Part shown: piece after piece, positions 17,630 to 26,829 of the stretch
How positions within the stretch are numbered: the stretch's first letter is position 1
Layout: each line of letters starts with the position of its first letter
From: Isobaculum melis
GTDB lineage: Bacteria > Bacillota > Bacilli > Lactobacillales > Carnobacteriaceae
Assembly (NCBI RefSeq): GCF_900111355.1
Contig: NZ_FOHA01000006.1
Span: forward strand, 62,001 to 126,000
Direction of reading: 5' to 3'
DNA: 64,000 nt
Notes under the pieces: generated by a model
Database searches by the model: none
Told to the model about the DNA's origin: nothing
Seen by the model: only the letters and a program-made list of their open reading frames with translations
Made by a program: the position numbers and the translations under genes

Positions 17630-18325
17630 TTGCAGAAAATGTTGAAAGAGGAACGAGGCGTATCAATACCAGAATTATTAGGCATCATAGCAGTTTTAGG
17701 TATTGTCCTTGCTTTAATGTCAGGAATCTTTCTAAGCATTGTAAAAACTACCACCATTCAAGGTCAAAAAGTTGAAATGCAGCAAACCGCTAATAATTTG
17801 GTTGTGCAATTGGAAAAGATTAGCAAAATTGATGGTATTTACGAACAGGCTGGTTATTTAGGTAAATTTGTTGGAATTGATTGGAAACAAGCGCATATTT
17901 TTAAACCATTAGTTCAAGAAAATGGCTCAGATGAATGGGTTGAAATGAGTCTCACTGGACAAGGTGCGAATCAAGTTGCTCTTACTGATATCAATGATAC
18001 CTTAAACCAATCAAAAGAAATGTTTAAAATCAAAGATCCAGCAATTAAAATCAAAATTTTACAGCAAAAAAATGAAAATGAAGTCACAAAAACCCTATAT
18101 GGGACACCAAATTATCGTGATACTTTCTCCATTCAAACAACCGTGATGATTCTTTTTTATAAAGAGGAGATTAACTTTACAGATTACTATCAGACATCAA
18201 CTGGTTATTGGAAGTTTGAAGAAATCAAACAGCATCCTAATGTCGTTTATTCACGAGAAGCCATGTTTTATTATCGTGATGATGCGAAATCGAAAGGAGA
18301 GATTCCAGGAAATGGTAGATGGTAA
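17630..18325 (+). CDS. Type IV minor prepilin (PilW/GspJ-like)
   Basis: 231 residues from TTG 17630, chosen because AAGGAGG (17614-17620) is 9 nt upstream; the in-frame ATG 17639 is 18 nt away. The leader ends in EERG, and the mature N-terminus VSIPELLGIIAVLGI has E5. The head domain carries long beta-rich stretches. Probably part of the minor-pilin initiation complex. The 3' end overlaps the next gene by 14 nt. Confidence 0.83.
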   Translation: MQKMLKEERGVSIPELLGIIAVLGIVLALMSGIFLSIVKTTTIQGQKVEMQQTANNLVVQLEKISKIDGIYEQAGYLGKFVGIDWKQAHIFKPLVQENGSDEWVEMSLTGQGANQVALTDINDTLNQSKEMFKIKDPAIKIKILQQKNENEVTKTLYGTPNYRDTFSIQTTVMILFYKEEINFTDYYQTSTGYWKFEEIKQHPNVVYSREAMFYYRDDAKSKGEIPGNGRW

Positions 18326-20303
18326 AAAAAATGAATCAGGACTTGCCCTAGTCTCTGTCCTTGGCATTATTATTTTAATCGCTGCAATGGTTGGTAGTAT
18401 CTTTTTTATTGCGAGAATAGTTTTTTTTCAAGTAGAAAAAGTCGACCAATTTACGCGGATTAAGGAAGTTGAAGAGTATGCACTACAAGATGGTGCCAAT
18501 CAGATTCAACAAAAAATTTCTGATTATCTTTTTGAACAAGAGACAATAGATTTTGGTCAAGATATCACTGGAATCGGTACAGCAATAGATTCACTGCTTT
18601 CAAATTACGCTAAATCAGAAGAAGAAATTGGCAGTCAAGATCAGTTTTCTTACACCCTTTCAATTAAGGGGATACATAAAGAAAAGGTTACACCCTATGT
18701 TTTAGTAAACAATACTGGTAGCTTTGGTTGGGAAAAAGACACCTCTATTATGAACAAAACCAACGCAACAAATGTCAAATTAACCTTTGATTTGGAAGCT
18801 ATTGTAACAGAGAAAGAACAAAATGGGCAGGAAACAACAGCAACAGCAACTTCTCAATTTTGCTATGAGATTCAATGGAATGATGTGGATGTAGCCAATG
18901 AGCTAACAGAATTGGATGTTTGGCGAAATGTGGTTTATTCCTACAATATCCCAAATGGTGCGCTGTATCTATCAGCTGATTCTTGGATAAAAAAGATGGA
19001 GGCTGTCTATCACTATAACAGCAAACCCTCACAATTTGATTATATTGGATTTGACAATCAACACCCACATGTAGCTGGATATATGAATGGCCAAGTGGTT
19101 GATATCACAGATGGTAGAGTCTTAGATTTTTCAACAAGTGGGAAAAAAATTTATTCAAGCTTATCATTCCGAGGTTCTTTACTGTTGGAAAATGGTATCC
19201 AAATTGAAGGTGATCATGAGATGGCGCGCTTAAAGACCAATAATCTATTAGCTTTAAGAACGAAGAATCATGAAAAAAACTTTATTAAAAAGTTAGATAT
19301 TCAAGCAGCTTCTGGAAGTTATATTGATTTGAACGGTCAAGAGAGTTATTTAGCAATGATTGACACAGCCTTTGATACAAGTGGTTTATTGATCAATCAT
19401 ACACCCATGAAAAATGATAAGAGTACGGGTGGTTTCTTATTTGGAAGTGGTAAATTACATGTTCAGCTACAACATACAAATGAACCTTTTTCATTCGCAA
19501 ATTACTTAAGTCATGCCTTACAAAAATCGCCACAAGATGAATATTGGAATGAATTTTTAAAAGGCTCAATGGTAATTGCAAGTGCTAATTTTTATGCAGG
19601 TCCTGTTAGTCTGAGTGATCAAATTCAATCTACTGTAGAACAGGATCGGAGAATTCGAGTATCTGGCAACTTTATGTTGACGAGTGCCATGCTTGAGAGT
19701 GATTCAGAAGGCAAAAGAATTTCTTATTTTGAAAAGGAATCCACGAGAGGGGTGTCTGATCCAAATGCACCGTCAACCTTAACCTTAGATGGACCCTATA
19801 CGGATATGTATGTTGATGGAAAAAGTTTTATTGATGCTCCAAAAACAAGTCGAAGAAAATCACCAAGTGAATCGGATTTTATAGAGACACCAAAATTTTA
19901 TGGTAGTCAGAATGATTGGAATTCTATCCATATTAAAAATGGCGCGAGCATGTATTTAAATTATACAGGGATTGAGCCTTTTAATTTAACCATTGAAAAA
20001 GATTCTATCTTTTCTGCAAAAGTCTTGCCTGATTTAGCTTTCTTCGATACAACTTTTCTTTTTAATAGTGTCAGTGCTGGAAAATTAAAAGGAAAGGTCA
20101 TTCTTCAAACCTTTAATCAAAAGGATGCCAATACATTAAAGGATGATTTAAAAAGTCAACATATTCCTGTATCAACAGCAACTTATGAATCAGATGCTAA
20201 AAATGGTGAAGTGACCATTATTAAACCCGATAATCCTGCTGGATCAGGGTCTTCACAGATTATTTCAAGAACCTTTTATTATGTAGATAAGGTTGATTAT
20301 TAA
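18312..20303 (+). CDS. Very large PilX/GspK-like minor prepilin
   Basis: 663 residues from ATG 18312, which lies inside the end of the previous gene; upstream in-frame ATGs have no RBS. The N-terminal ESG then LALVSVLGIIILIAAM is a prepilin motif without E5 (serine instead), as in GspK and PilX, which cap the tip complex. The head is exceptionally long for a pilin (GspK about 330, PilX about 170 residues). It has repetitive beta-structure signatures and polar stretches, and could be a tip adhesin. Translational coupling to the PilW-like gene supports a shared tip complex. Confidence 0.8.
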   Translation: MVDGKKNESGLALVSVLGIIILIAAMVGSIFFIARIVFFQVEKVDQFTRIKEVEEYALQDGANQIQQKISDYLFEQETIDFGQDITGIGTAIDSLLSNYAKSEEEIGSQDQFSYTLSIKGIHKEKVTPYVLVNNTGSFGWEKDTSIMNKTNATNVKLTFDLEAIVTEKEQNGQETTATATSQFCYEIQWNDVDVANELTELDVWRNVVYSYNIPNGALYLSADSWIKKMEAVYHYNSKPSQFDYIGFDNQHPHVAGYMNGQVVDITDGRVLDFSTSGKKIYSSLSFRGSLLLENGIQIEGDHEMARLKTNNLLALRTKNHEKNFIKKLDIQAASGSYIDLNGQESYLAMIDTAFDTSGLLINHTPMKNDKSTGGFLFGSGKLHVQLQHTNEPFSFANYLSHALQKSPQDEYWNEFLKGSMVIASANFYAGPVSLSDQIQSTVEQDRRIRVSGNFMLTSAMLESDSEGKRISYFEKESTRGVSDPNAPSTLTLDGPYTDMYVDGKSFIDAPKTSRRKSPSESDFIETPKFYGSQNDWNSIHIKNGASMYLNYTGIEPFNLTIEKDSIFSAKVLPDLAFFDTTFLFNSVSAGKLKGKVILQTFNQKDANTLKDDLKSQHIPVSTATYESDAKNGEVTIIKPDNPAGSGSSQIISRTFYYVDKVDY

Positions 20304-20321
20304 GTAAAAGGAGACAAAAAG

Positions 20322-21878
20322 ATGGATGAATCTAAATATAGAAGCTATCAGGAAACACGCAGACCTTTGACAGAAGAGAACCGACCACGCTCAGTGGATT
20401 TATTTAAACATACCATTCATTCAGAGCTGCTTGATTTAATTCCTAAATCATTTGCAAAAGAGCATAGTGTGATTCCGCTAGAATTGGATCAGCGACGAAA
20501 CCAATTAACCGTAGCCATTGGGAATCCAATGAATTATTCAGCTTTAAATGATTTACGACTGAAAACGGGCATGCAAATTGTACCACTAAGTGCGAGTGAA
20601 GTAGATATTCAACAATTAATCGTGCGAGATTATCCTTCCGAAATTAATTTAGATGGTTTTTCAGCTGATGAAGAAGTGATGGCTTATTCAGGAGGAGGAG
20701 AAGAATTAGCTAATGATGATTCTCCTATGATTAAGCTCGTCAATAGTTTGTTACAAGATGCGGTTGACCGTAGAGCAAGCGATATTCACTTTGATTCGCA
20801 AGAAAAGTATATGGTTGTGCGCATTCGAATTGATGGAGAGTTAAGAGAGTTAAAGAAGCTCCCCAAAAATATTCAGCCTGCAGTTATTTCCCGTTTAAAA
20901 ATTATTTCTTCATTAGATATTACAGAGAGTCGGGCACCACAGGATGGACGTGCTGTTTTTAAGAATGGCTCTCGTGTAGTTGATTTACGGGTATCGGTTT
21001 TACCAACCATTCATGGGGAAAAAGTGGTGATTCGGATTATGGATCGTTCGGTTGGAATTAGAAAACTAGAAGATTTTCGGATTGAACCCAATAATTTAAA
21101 AGCCTTACGCCACTTATTAAGACAGCCACATGGCATTATCTTAGTGACAGGACCAACTGGATCAGGGAAGTCCTCTACCTTATATGCTGCCTTAAATGAA
21201 TTAAATGAACCCAATGTCAATATTATTACAGTAGAAGATCCTGTGGAGTATCAATTAGAAGGTGTTAACCAGGTTGCAGTAAACAGTAGTATTGGTTTAA
21301 GTTTTGCAAGTGGTTTACGGTCTATTTTACGACAAGATCCAAATATTGTGATGGTGGGAGAAATTCGAGATGGCGAGACTGCTGAAATTGCCATTCGTGC
21401 GTCAATGACTGGTCACTTAGTGCTTTCAACAATTCATACCAATGATTCTGCAAGTACAGTCAATCGTTTAATTGATATGGGCGTTGATCCATTTTTAGTG
21501 GCAAATTCTTTAGGCGGTGTCCTTTCACAAAGATTAGTTCGTACGATTTGTTCGAGTTGTAGTGTACAGGAACCAGTTTCTAGCCAAGATATGACCATTT
21601 TAGAAGCGTACCATCTTCATGCTAGAACATTAGCTAAGGGAAAAGGCTGTGCCAAATGTAGCTTTACTGGCTATCAAGGTCGAATGGCGATTCAAGAATT
21701 ACTTGTGGTAACAACTGAAATTCGTAAGATGATTACCTCTAATGTAACAAGTGAAGCATTAACAGATTATTTAAAAAGACAAGGAATGAAATTTTTAATT
21801 GATGATGCTTTTGATAAAGTTTTAGCTGGCTATACAACCATCGAAGAAGTATTAAAAGTCGTTGCAACAGAGGGATAA
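20322..21878 (+). CDS. pilB: Type IV pilus extension ATPase PilB
   Basis: 518 residues. The N-terminal MshEN-like domain (about 25-110) is followed by the secretion ATPase core. Walker A GPTGSGKS is near residue 277, the Asp box near 230, Walker B NIVMVGEIRDGE near 343 and the His box STIHTNDSAS near 370. A zinc tetracysteine (CSSC near 408, CAKC near 442) distinguishes PilB/GspE from PilT. It powers pilin polymerisation from the cytosolic side with PilC. RBS AAGGAG before ATG 20322. Confidence 0.95.
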   Translation: MDESKYRSYQETRRPLTEENRPRSVDLFKHTIHSELLDLIPKSFAKEHSVIPLELDQRRNQLTVAIGNPMNYSALNDLRLKTGMQIVPLSASEVDIQQLIVRDYPSEINLDGFSADEEVMAYSGGGEELANDDSPMIKLVNSLLQDAVDRRASDIHFDSQEKYMVVRIRIDGELRELKKLPKNIQPAVISRLKIISSLDITESRAPQDGRAVFKNGSRVVDLRVSVLPTIHGEKVVIRIMDRSVGIRKLEDFRIEPNNLKALRHLLRQPHGIILVTGPTGSGKSSTLYAALNELNEPNVNIITVEDPVEYQLEGVNQVAVNSSIGLSFASGLRSILRQDPNIVMVGEIRDGETAEIAIRASMTGHLVLSTIHTNDSASTVNRLIDMGVDPFLVANSLGGVLSQRLVRTICSSCSVQEPVSSQDMTILEAYHLHARTLAKGKGCAKCSFTGYQGRMAIQELLVVTTEIRKMITSNVTSEALTDYLKRQGMKFLIDDAFDKVLAGYTTIEEVLKVVATEG

Positions 21879-21899
21879 AGAAAGAGAGGAGATTGCTGG

Positions 21900-23132
21900 A
21901 TGTACCAGAATGATGCCTATTATAAAGGTGAAGATTATTTAGATACCGATTTTAAAGAGAGAAGTAACTATCGTGATACAACTTATGAGTCCACAACGCC
22001 CTCTTCATATGAACCATATGAGTCAAGAGAAATGACCGCTCAATCAACTTATCAGAAATATGCTGGAAGTCCTACTATTGTCAGTCCAAAAGCAACGTTA
22101 GATGAATGGTTAAACTTAACCGTTACAAAAAATGTTTCCGATTTACATTTAGTTGAAGGGGTTGAACCCATTTTCCGTTTAAATGGAGAGTTACTTCCAA
22201 TTGAAGGCTCTTCTGTTTTATATTCAGAGACCATCACAAAAATGGGCGAAGCCATCTGTGATCAGGAACAATGGGAAGAATTTTCTGAGAAAGGTGAAGT
22301 CGATTTAGCCTATGAACTAAAAGGCGTAGCTAGATTTCGTGTCAATATTTTTAAACAAATGGGCACAACCGCCATTGCCTTTCGACGGATACCAATTGAT
22401 ATTCCTAGTTTAGCCTCATTAGGCGTACCAGAAGTGCTGCAAAGTTTGATTCATAAAAGCCAAGGTCTATTTTTAGTCACAGGACCAACTGGTTCAGGAA
22501 AATCAACCACCTTAGCTGCTATGCTAGATTATCTGAATGACACAAAGAAAACCCATATCTTAACACTTGAAGACCCAATTGAGTATGTGCATCATCATAA
22601 GAAATCAATTATTTCGCAACGAGAAATTGGACGAGATACGGATTCCTTTGGCAATGCCTTACGTGCAGCTTTGCGTCAAGATCCTGATGTAATCCTAGTT
22701 GGAGAAATGCGAGATTTTGAAACCATTTCAATTGCCTTAACTGCGGCTGAAACAGGACATTTAGTATTAGGAACGCTACATACTTCAAGTGCACCAGCCA
22801 CAATTGAACGGGTTGTTGATGTATTTCCAGCCATTCAACAAGCACAAATCCGCTCACAGCTGGCAGGAGCCTTACTTGGTATTTTATCACAACGCTTATT
22901 GCCAACAAGAGATGGCAAAGGACGTGTAGCAGCAACTGAAATGCTAGTAAATACCAAAGGAATTGCCAATATTATTCGCTCTGGAAAAACCCATCAAATT
23001 AGTAATATGCTACAAATGGGTAAAAATGAAGGGATGCATACAATGGGCGCAACAATTACTAAGCTCATTCGTTCAGGACGTGTTGATTCGGATATTGCTT
23101 CCTCCTTTGAAGAAGAAGGTAGTGATTTTTAA
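21900..23132 (+). CDS. pilT: Type IV pilus retraction ATPase PilT
   Basis: 410 residues. Walker A GPTGSGKS is near residue 195, Walker B VILVGEMRD near 263, then GTLHTSSAPATIERVVDVFP, which is diagnostic for PilT. There is no tetracysteine. The first 60 residues form a Tyr/Ser/Thr-rich, probably disordered extension absent from ordinary PilT (about 345 residues). PilT depolymerises the pilus for twitching or DNA uptake, so this pilus should be retractable. RBS GAGAGGAG before ATG 21900. Its stop overlaps the pilC start by 1 nt (TAATG). Confidence 0.95.
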   Translation: MYQNDAYYKGEDYLDTDFKERSNYRDTTYESTTPSSYEPYESREMTAQSTYQKYAGSPTIVSPKATLDEWLNLTVTKNVSDLHLVEGVEPIFRLNGELLPIEGSSVLYSETITKMGEAICDQEQWEEFSEKGEVDLAYELKGVARFRVNIFKQMGTTAIAFRRIPIDIPSLASLGVPEVLQSLIHKSQGLFLVTGPTGSGKSTTLAAMLDYLNDTKKTHILTLEDPIEYVHHHKKSIISQREIGRDTDSFGNALRAALRQDPDVILVGEMRDFETISIALTAAETGHLVLGTLHTSSAPATIERVVDVFPAIQQAQIRSQLAGALLGILSQRLLPTRDGKGRVAATEMLVNTKGIANIIRSGKTHQISNMLQMGKNEGMHTMGATITKLIRSGRVDSDIASSFEEEGSDF

Positions 23133-24343
23133 TGGCACTCTATAGCTATGAAGGAAAAAAATCAAATAAAGAAATTGTGACAGGAAGTATTCGTGGCAAT
23201 TCGATCTCTGAAGTTCAAAAAAAACTACGAGAAAGTCAAATTAAAGCCATTTCGATTATCGAACAAGAACAAACACTAGCGAATATGGAAATTCAGCTCT
23301 TTAACAAGATTAGCTTAAAACAAGTTGCTCCTTATTTACAACAAATGTCTACCCTAATCAATGCTGGGATTACGGTGTTGGATGCTTCTATGATGCTTGA
23401 GAAACAAACCAAAAAGGGGAAGTTTCAATTGATTTTAGAAGAGGTCAGAAAGGATTTAGAAAATGGTGAGTCCTTATCAGCAAGTTATCGTAAACATCCC
23501 AATGCTTTTCCAACCTTATTGGTTAGTGTCATTTCAGTAGCTGAACTATCTGGAGCACTGGAGAGTAATTTACAGCAAATGGCAAAGTATTATGAAAAAA
23601 CGTTAGAGAATAAGAGCTCAATGATTACAGCAATGATGTATCCATTAATGATGCTACTTGCGGCAGTAGGAGTAGGTGTTTTTCTGATGGTTTCTATTGT
23701 CCCAATGTTTGCAGCCTTTTTTGAAAGTTTTAATGCGCCACTACCAGCCATTACCAAGGCAACAATGGCTATTAGTGCTTTTATCTCAACTAAAGGCTAT
23801 ATCATTGTATTAGCCCTGATTGTAATCATTTCATCTTTTTCAGTAGCAAAGCGCAATCCTGTGTTCAAGCTGAAATGGGATGCCTTTAAATTAAAAATTC
23901 CCGTTTTTGGCGAATTTATTCAAAAAAGTGATTTTGCAGTATTTATGACCACTATGTCAACCTTATTATCTAGTTCTGTACCCATGGTAAATGCACTAAA
24001 GATGAGTAAGGATGTCGCGAGTAATGGTTGTATCCGTGAGGTCATTTCAAAGTGTGAGCTTGAAATTGAACAAGGGGGACGTTTAAGCAATATTTTCTTA
24101 GATAGTCCAATCGTGCCAATGATTTTATCGCAAATGGTAGAAATTGGCGAAAAGACCGGTTCACTAGAAGACATGCTCGCTAGATTGAGCATTATTTTTG
24201 AAAAAGAAGTAGATGAAAGCAGTAAACGTATTAAGACAGTCTTAGAACCACTAGTGATGGTTGTCATTGCTGGCATTGTTGGATTTATTGTTGCGGCAAT
24301 TATGCTGCCAATGTTTTCAATGTATACAACGATTCAAGGATAA
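23132..24343 (+). CDS. pilC: Type IV pilus inner-membrane platform protein PilC
   Basis: 403 residues, usual PilC/GspF length, with two T2SSF domains (about 65-190 and 265-390). Three transmembrane helices are visible: near 170-192, near 222-240 and near 370-395. PilC transmits PilB/PilT motion to pilin assembly. Coupled to pilT by TAATG. Followed by a 133-nt gap before the major pilin gene. Confidence 0.95.
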   Translation: MALYSYEGKKSNKEIVTGSIRGNSISEVQKKLRESQIKAISIIEQEQTLANMEIQLFNKISLKQVAPYLQQMSTLINAGITVLDASMMLEKQTKKGKFQLILEEVRKDLENGESLSASYRKHPNAFPTLLVSVISVAELSGALESNLQQMAKYYEKTLENKSSMITAMMYPLMMLLAAVGVGVFLMVSIVPMFAAFFESFNAPLPAITKATMAISAFISTKGYIIVLALIVIISSFSVAKRNPVFKLKWDAFKLKIPVFGEFIQKSDFAVFMTTMSTLLSSSVPMVNALKMSKDVASNGCIREVISKCELEIEQGGRLSNIFLDSPIVPMILSQMVEIGEKTGSLEDMLARLSIIFEKEVDESSKRIKTVLEPLVMVVIAGIVGFIVAAIMLPMFSMYTTIQG

Positions 24344-24476
24344 CAAGAAATTGAATTGTTTTAAAAGGTTTCATTCAGCTCATTTGAGCGACTAAAAGGT
24401 GTTATTAAGCTTAGAGACCTAGACCTCTAATTTAATATAAAAAAATAATCAAAGTTTATTAGGAGGAATAATAAAA
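24344..24476 (+). promoter_or_regulatory. pilC-pilA intergenic segment with two small hairpins
   Basis: The largest gap inside the operon (133 nt). It holds GCTC/GAGC (24378-24381/24386-24389) and TTAGAG/CTCTAA (24411-24416/24425-24430), then an AT-rich stretch and AGGAGG (24461-24466). There is no T-tract terminator. It may be an mRNA processing or stabilising site, or an internal promoter, that lets the major pilin be made in excess; both are inference. Confidence 0.4.
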
Positions 24477-24938
24477 ATGACAGGTGTATTAACGTTAAAA
24501 GAAGAAAGCAGAATGAGTCGTATTTTAAAAGATGAGCAAGGGATGACACTAGTAGAATTACTAGCAACAGTTGTAATCTTAGCGATTATTGCAGCAATTG
24601 GTGTAACCGCAATTGGAAAAGTGATTCAAAATACGCGTGAAGATGCTGGAATTGCAAATATACAACAAGCAATGAATGCAGCGAAATTGTATCAATCAAC
24701 TAATTTAGGAGCAGGTAGTGGTACTTTTCATTTATCAGATTTAACAGATTATTTAGATACAGCTGATGCAACATGGGCTGATCCAAGTGCTGTTTCATTT
24801 GAAGTACAAGATAATGGCTCTTTATTAATTACTGTTCCAGCTGGGCAATTAACTGCTGGTAATAAGAGCAGTAATGTTTTAACAGATATGTCTAATAGTC
24901 AAATTCTTGATTTAGATAGAGATACATTGTGGAATTAA
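24477..24938 (+). CDS. pilA: Major type IV prepilin (PilA-like)
   Basis: 153 residues. The leader ends in DEQG, and the mature sequence begins MTLVELLATVVILAIIAAIG with M1 and E5, a textbook pilin helix. The mature protein is about 128 residues, the size of a major subunit. The short head is Ser/Thr/Asp-rich and has no cysteine pair, so no disulfide loop. Strongest RBS of the region (AGGAGG, 10 nt before ATG 24477), as expected for an abundant protein. A second ATG at 24513 has a weaker site. Processed by PilD, encoded next. Confidence 0.92.
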   Translation: MTGVLTLKEESRMSRILKDEQGMTLVELLATVVILAIIAAIGVTAIGKVIQNTREDAGIANIQQAMNAAKLYQSTNLGAGSGTFHLSDLTDYLDTADATWADPSAVSFEVQDNGSLLITVPAGQLTAGNKSSNVLTDMSNSQILDLDRDTLWN

Positions 24939-24983
24939 TTTAGCCTAACTTACTTATAGACCACACCAAAAAGGAGTTTTTTT

Positions 24984-25760
24984 ATGAATGTAGTACAACA
25001 AAATATCAATCCAATCTTTGTCTATAGCTATATTTTTATCATAGGAATGTGTCTAGGATCTTTCTTTATGGTGGTGGGCTACCGAATACCAAGAAAAGAA
25101 ACACTGATGGGGAAATCACATTGCGAGCATTGTCAAAATCAATTGCGATGGTGGCAAGTGATTCCGTTGTTTTCCTATATCCTATTAAAAGGAAAATGTT
25201 CTTTTTGTACTTCCAAAATAGGGGTAATTTACCCTATTTTGGAAGTATTCATTGGTTTTTTATTTGTAGCGAGTGCCTATTTTTTAAGATTAACACCAGA
25301 AGTATTGGTTAGTTTCACCTTTATTTGTTTGTTATTTACAATTAGTGTTTCTGATATCTTATATCGCATCATTCCCAACAAAGTTTTGCTCCCATTTTTG
25401 ATTGTGGGCTTAATTGAAAGGTTGCTGATTCCTCAAAATGATAGCTGGTGGTATCCACTAGTAGGTATTTTAGCAGGTTTCTTACCCTTATTCCTGATTG
25501 GCTTATTAAAAGAACAGGCGATTGGTGGCGGGGATATTAAACTATTCGCTGTTGTAGGGATTTTTATCGGACCTATTGGCGTGTTGATTTCTTTATTTTT
25601 ATCATCTGTAATTGCTATTATATTTCATGTTTTTTCATTTTTTTCTAGTAAAGAAAAGCAAAAATACATTCCTTTTGGACCTTCGATAGCAATTGGTTCT
25701 TTGATAATTTATCTATTTACATCAGGTCAAATTGAAGCAATAACACAGTTATTTATGTGA
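24984..25760 (+). CDS. pilD: Prepilin peptidase/N-methyltransferase PilD
   Basis: 258 residues, eight predicted membrane helices. The N-terminal domain has the GSFFMVVGYRIP motif and a zinc tetracysteine (C47, C50, C72, C75). The two catalytic aspartates are in SDILYRIIPN (near 124) and GGGDIKL (near 183). It cleaves prepilin leaders after glycine and methylates the new N-terminus. RBS AAGGAG before ATG 24984. The coding sequence contains a perfect 16-bp inverted repeat right after the last cysteine codon. Confidence 0.95.
   Translation: MNVVQQNINPIFVYSYIFIIGMCLGSFFMVVGYRIPRKETLMGKSHCEHCQNQLRWWQVIPLFSYILLKGKCSFCTSKIGVIYPILEVFIGFLFVASAYFLRLTPEVLVSFTFICLLFTISVSDILYRIIPNKVLLPFLIVGLIERLLIPQNDSWWYPLVGILAGFLPLFLIGLLKEQAIGGGDIKLFAVVGIFIGPIGVLISLFLSSVIAIIFHVFSFFSSKEKQKYIPFGPSIAIGSLIIYLFTSGQIEAITQLFM
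25208..25247 (+). repeat. Perfect 16-bp inverted repeat inside pilD
   Basis: Arms TACTTCCAAAATAGGG (25208-25223) and CCCTATTTTGGAAGTA (25232-25247) around the 8-nt loop GTAATTTA. It encodes the conserved stretch after the tetracysteine (TSKIGVIYPILEVF) and is far stronger than chance hairpins in a coding region. Confidence 0.9.
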
Positions 25761-25787
25761 GAATAGTAGAATGGAAGTGAAGAAGTA

Positions 25788-26825
25788 ATGTTTGGGAAAA
25801 AGAAAGATATTTTAGGGATAGATATTCAAAAAAATGTTGTCAGATATTGTATGTTACATAATGGAAAATGGAAATATGGTGAAAAAATAGGGAATGGCAG
25901 TTTTTTTAAAGATAATGGTGTAAAGAATAAAGAAGCTTTAAGAGAAATTTTACACGATATTTTTGCTGAAATCCACATAAGAAGCCCTCATATTGTCATC
26001 TCTGTTTTAAATTCTAAGCTGTTGATTAGACAAATACCACTTCGAGATATGGGAACCGAAAAAGAAATTCGAGAATTTTTATTTTTTGAATTAGGTGAAT
26101 CGATTCCATTACCTTTTGAAGAGCCGATTTTTGATCTATTAATCTTAGATCGACCAACCCCAAAAAAACAACAGTCATCAAGGCTAAAGAAAAATACAAA
26201 AGCACCATCTCATCAAAAAAATGTAAAAATTAAAACCATTAAACGGAATCGCTTTGCAGTCAATGGGAAGGTTCCAGTAGTGATTACTTCAGAGCCACTT
26301 CTTGAAGAAATAGGAGATACGATTCAAAAAGGTGGTGGGCATTTATCAGGTGTTGATTTTAGTGCACTTGCTTATACACGTGCGCTAAAAAGAAATATTC
26401 AATGGGGAGAAAGCTTTGCTCTTGTTGAAATTGATTCAGGTGAAGCGACTATTACAATTTTTGAGAAATTTGTTCCTATTTATGTCCAATATGAAGCCTA
26501 TAATCAAGTCAATTGGCGCTATCAAGAAATAAAAGGCAAGATTGTTCCTGAGTTTAAAGGAGAGATGGAATCCTTAACACAATTAGGCGAAACTATTCGC
26601 AATTTAATTCATTATTTTGAATCTGAAATTTCACTAAATAGTAAAGTTTCAAGAATCTACTTAGTTGGGGGACATCCTCACTTAAAGAGAGAAGTTTCAG
26701 AAATCATTCAAAAACAAAATAGCATTCCAGTGAGTGTACCAGCAATGCCATATACATTAAGAAATCAAAAAACACTTCCTCATCGATTCTTATTAGCGGC
26801 AAGCTTATCTATGAAGGAGGTTTAA
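25788..26825 (+). CDS. pilM: Type IV pilus assembly protein PilM
   Basis: 345 residues, actin-like fold. The N-terminus FGKKKDILGIDIQ contains the phosphate-1 strand, IVISVLNSKLLIRQIPL and VEIDSGEATITIF match PilM strands, and YLVGGHPHL is the adenosine motif. A basic Lys/Gln-rich insert (about residues 125-150) is unusual. PilM is a cytosolic ring protein that binds the PilN N-terminus (NLLP) and links ATPases to the PilNO complex. Ends 4 nt before pilN. Confidence 0.9.
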   Translation: MFGKKKDILGIDIQKNVVRYCMLHNGKWKYGEKIGNGSFFKDNGVKNKEALREILHDIFAEIHIRSPHIVISVLNSKLLIRQIPLRDMGTEKEIREFLFFELGESIPLPFEEPIFDLLILDRPTPKKQQSSRLKKNTKAPSHQKNVKIKTIKRNRFAVNGKVPVVITSEPLLEEIGDTIQKGGGHLSGVDFSALAYTRALKRNIQWGESFALVEIDSGEATITIFEKFVPIYVQYEAYNQVNWRYQEIKGKIVPEFKGEMESLTQLGETIRNLIHYFESEISLNSKVSRIYLVGGHPHLKREVSEIIQKQNSIPVSVPAMPYTLRNQKTLPHRFLLAASLSMKEV

Positions 26826-26829
26826 TGAG

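Noticed and set aside
20322-24938. Competence comG operon
   Set aside because: PilT, PilD, PilM, PilN and PilO are present and gene lengths fit a type IV pilus rather than ComG proteins.
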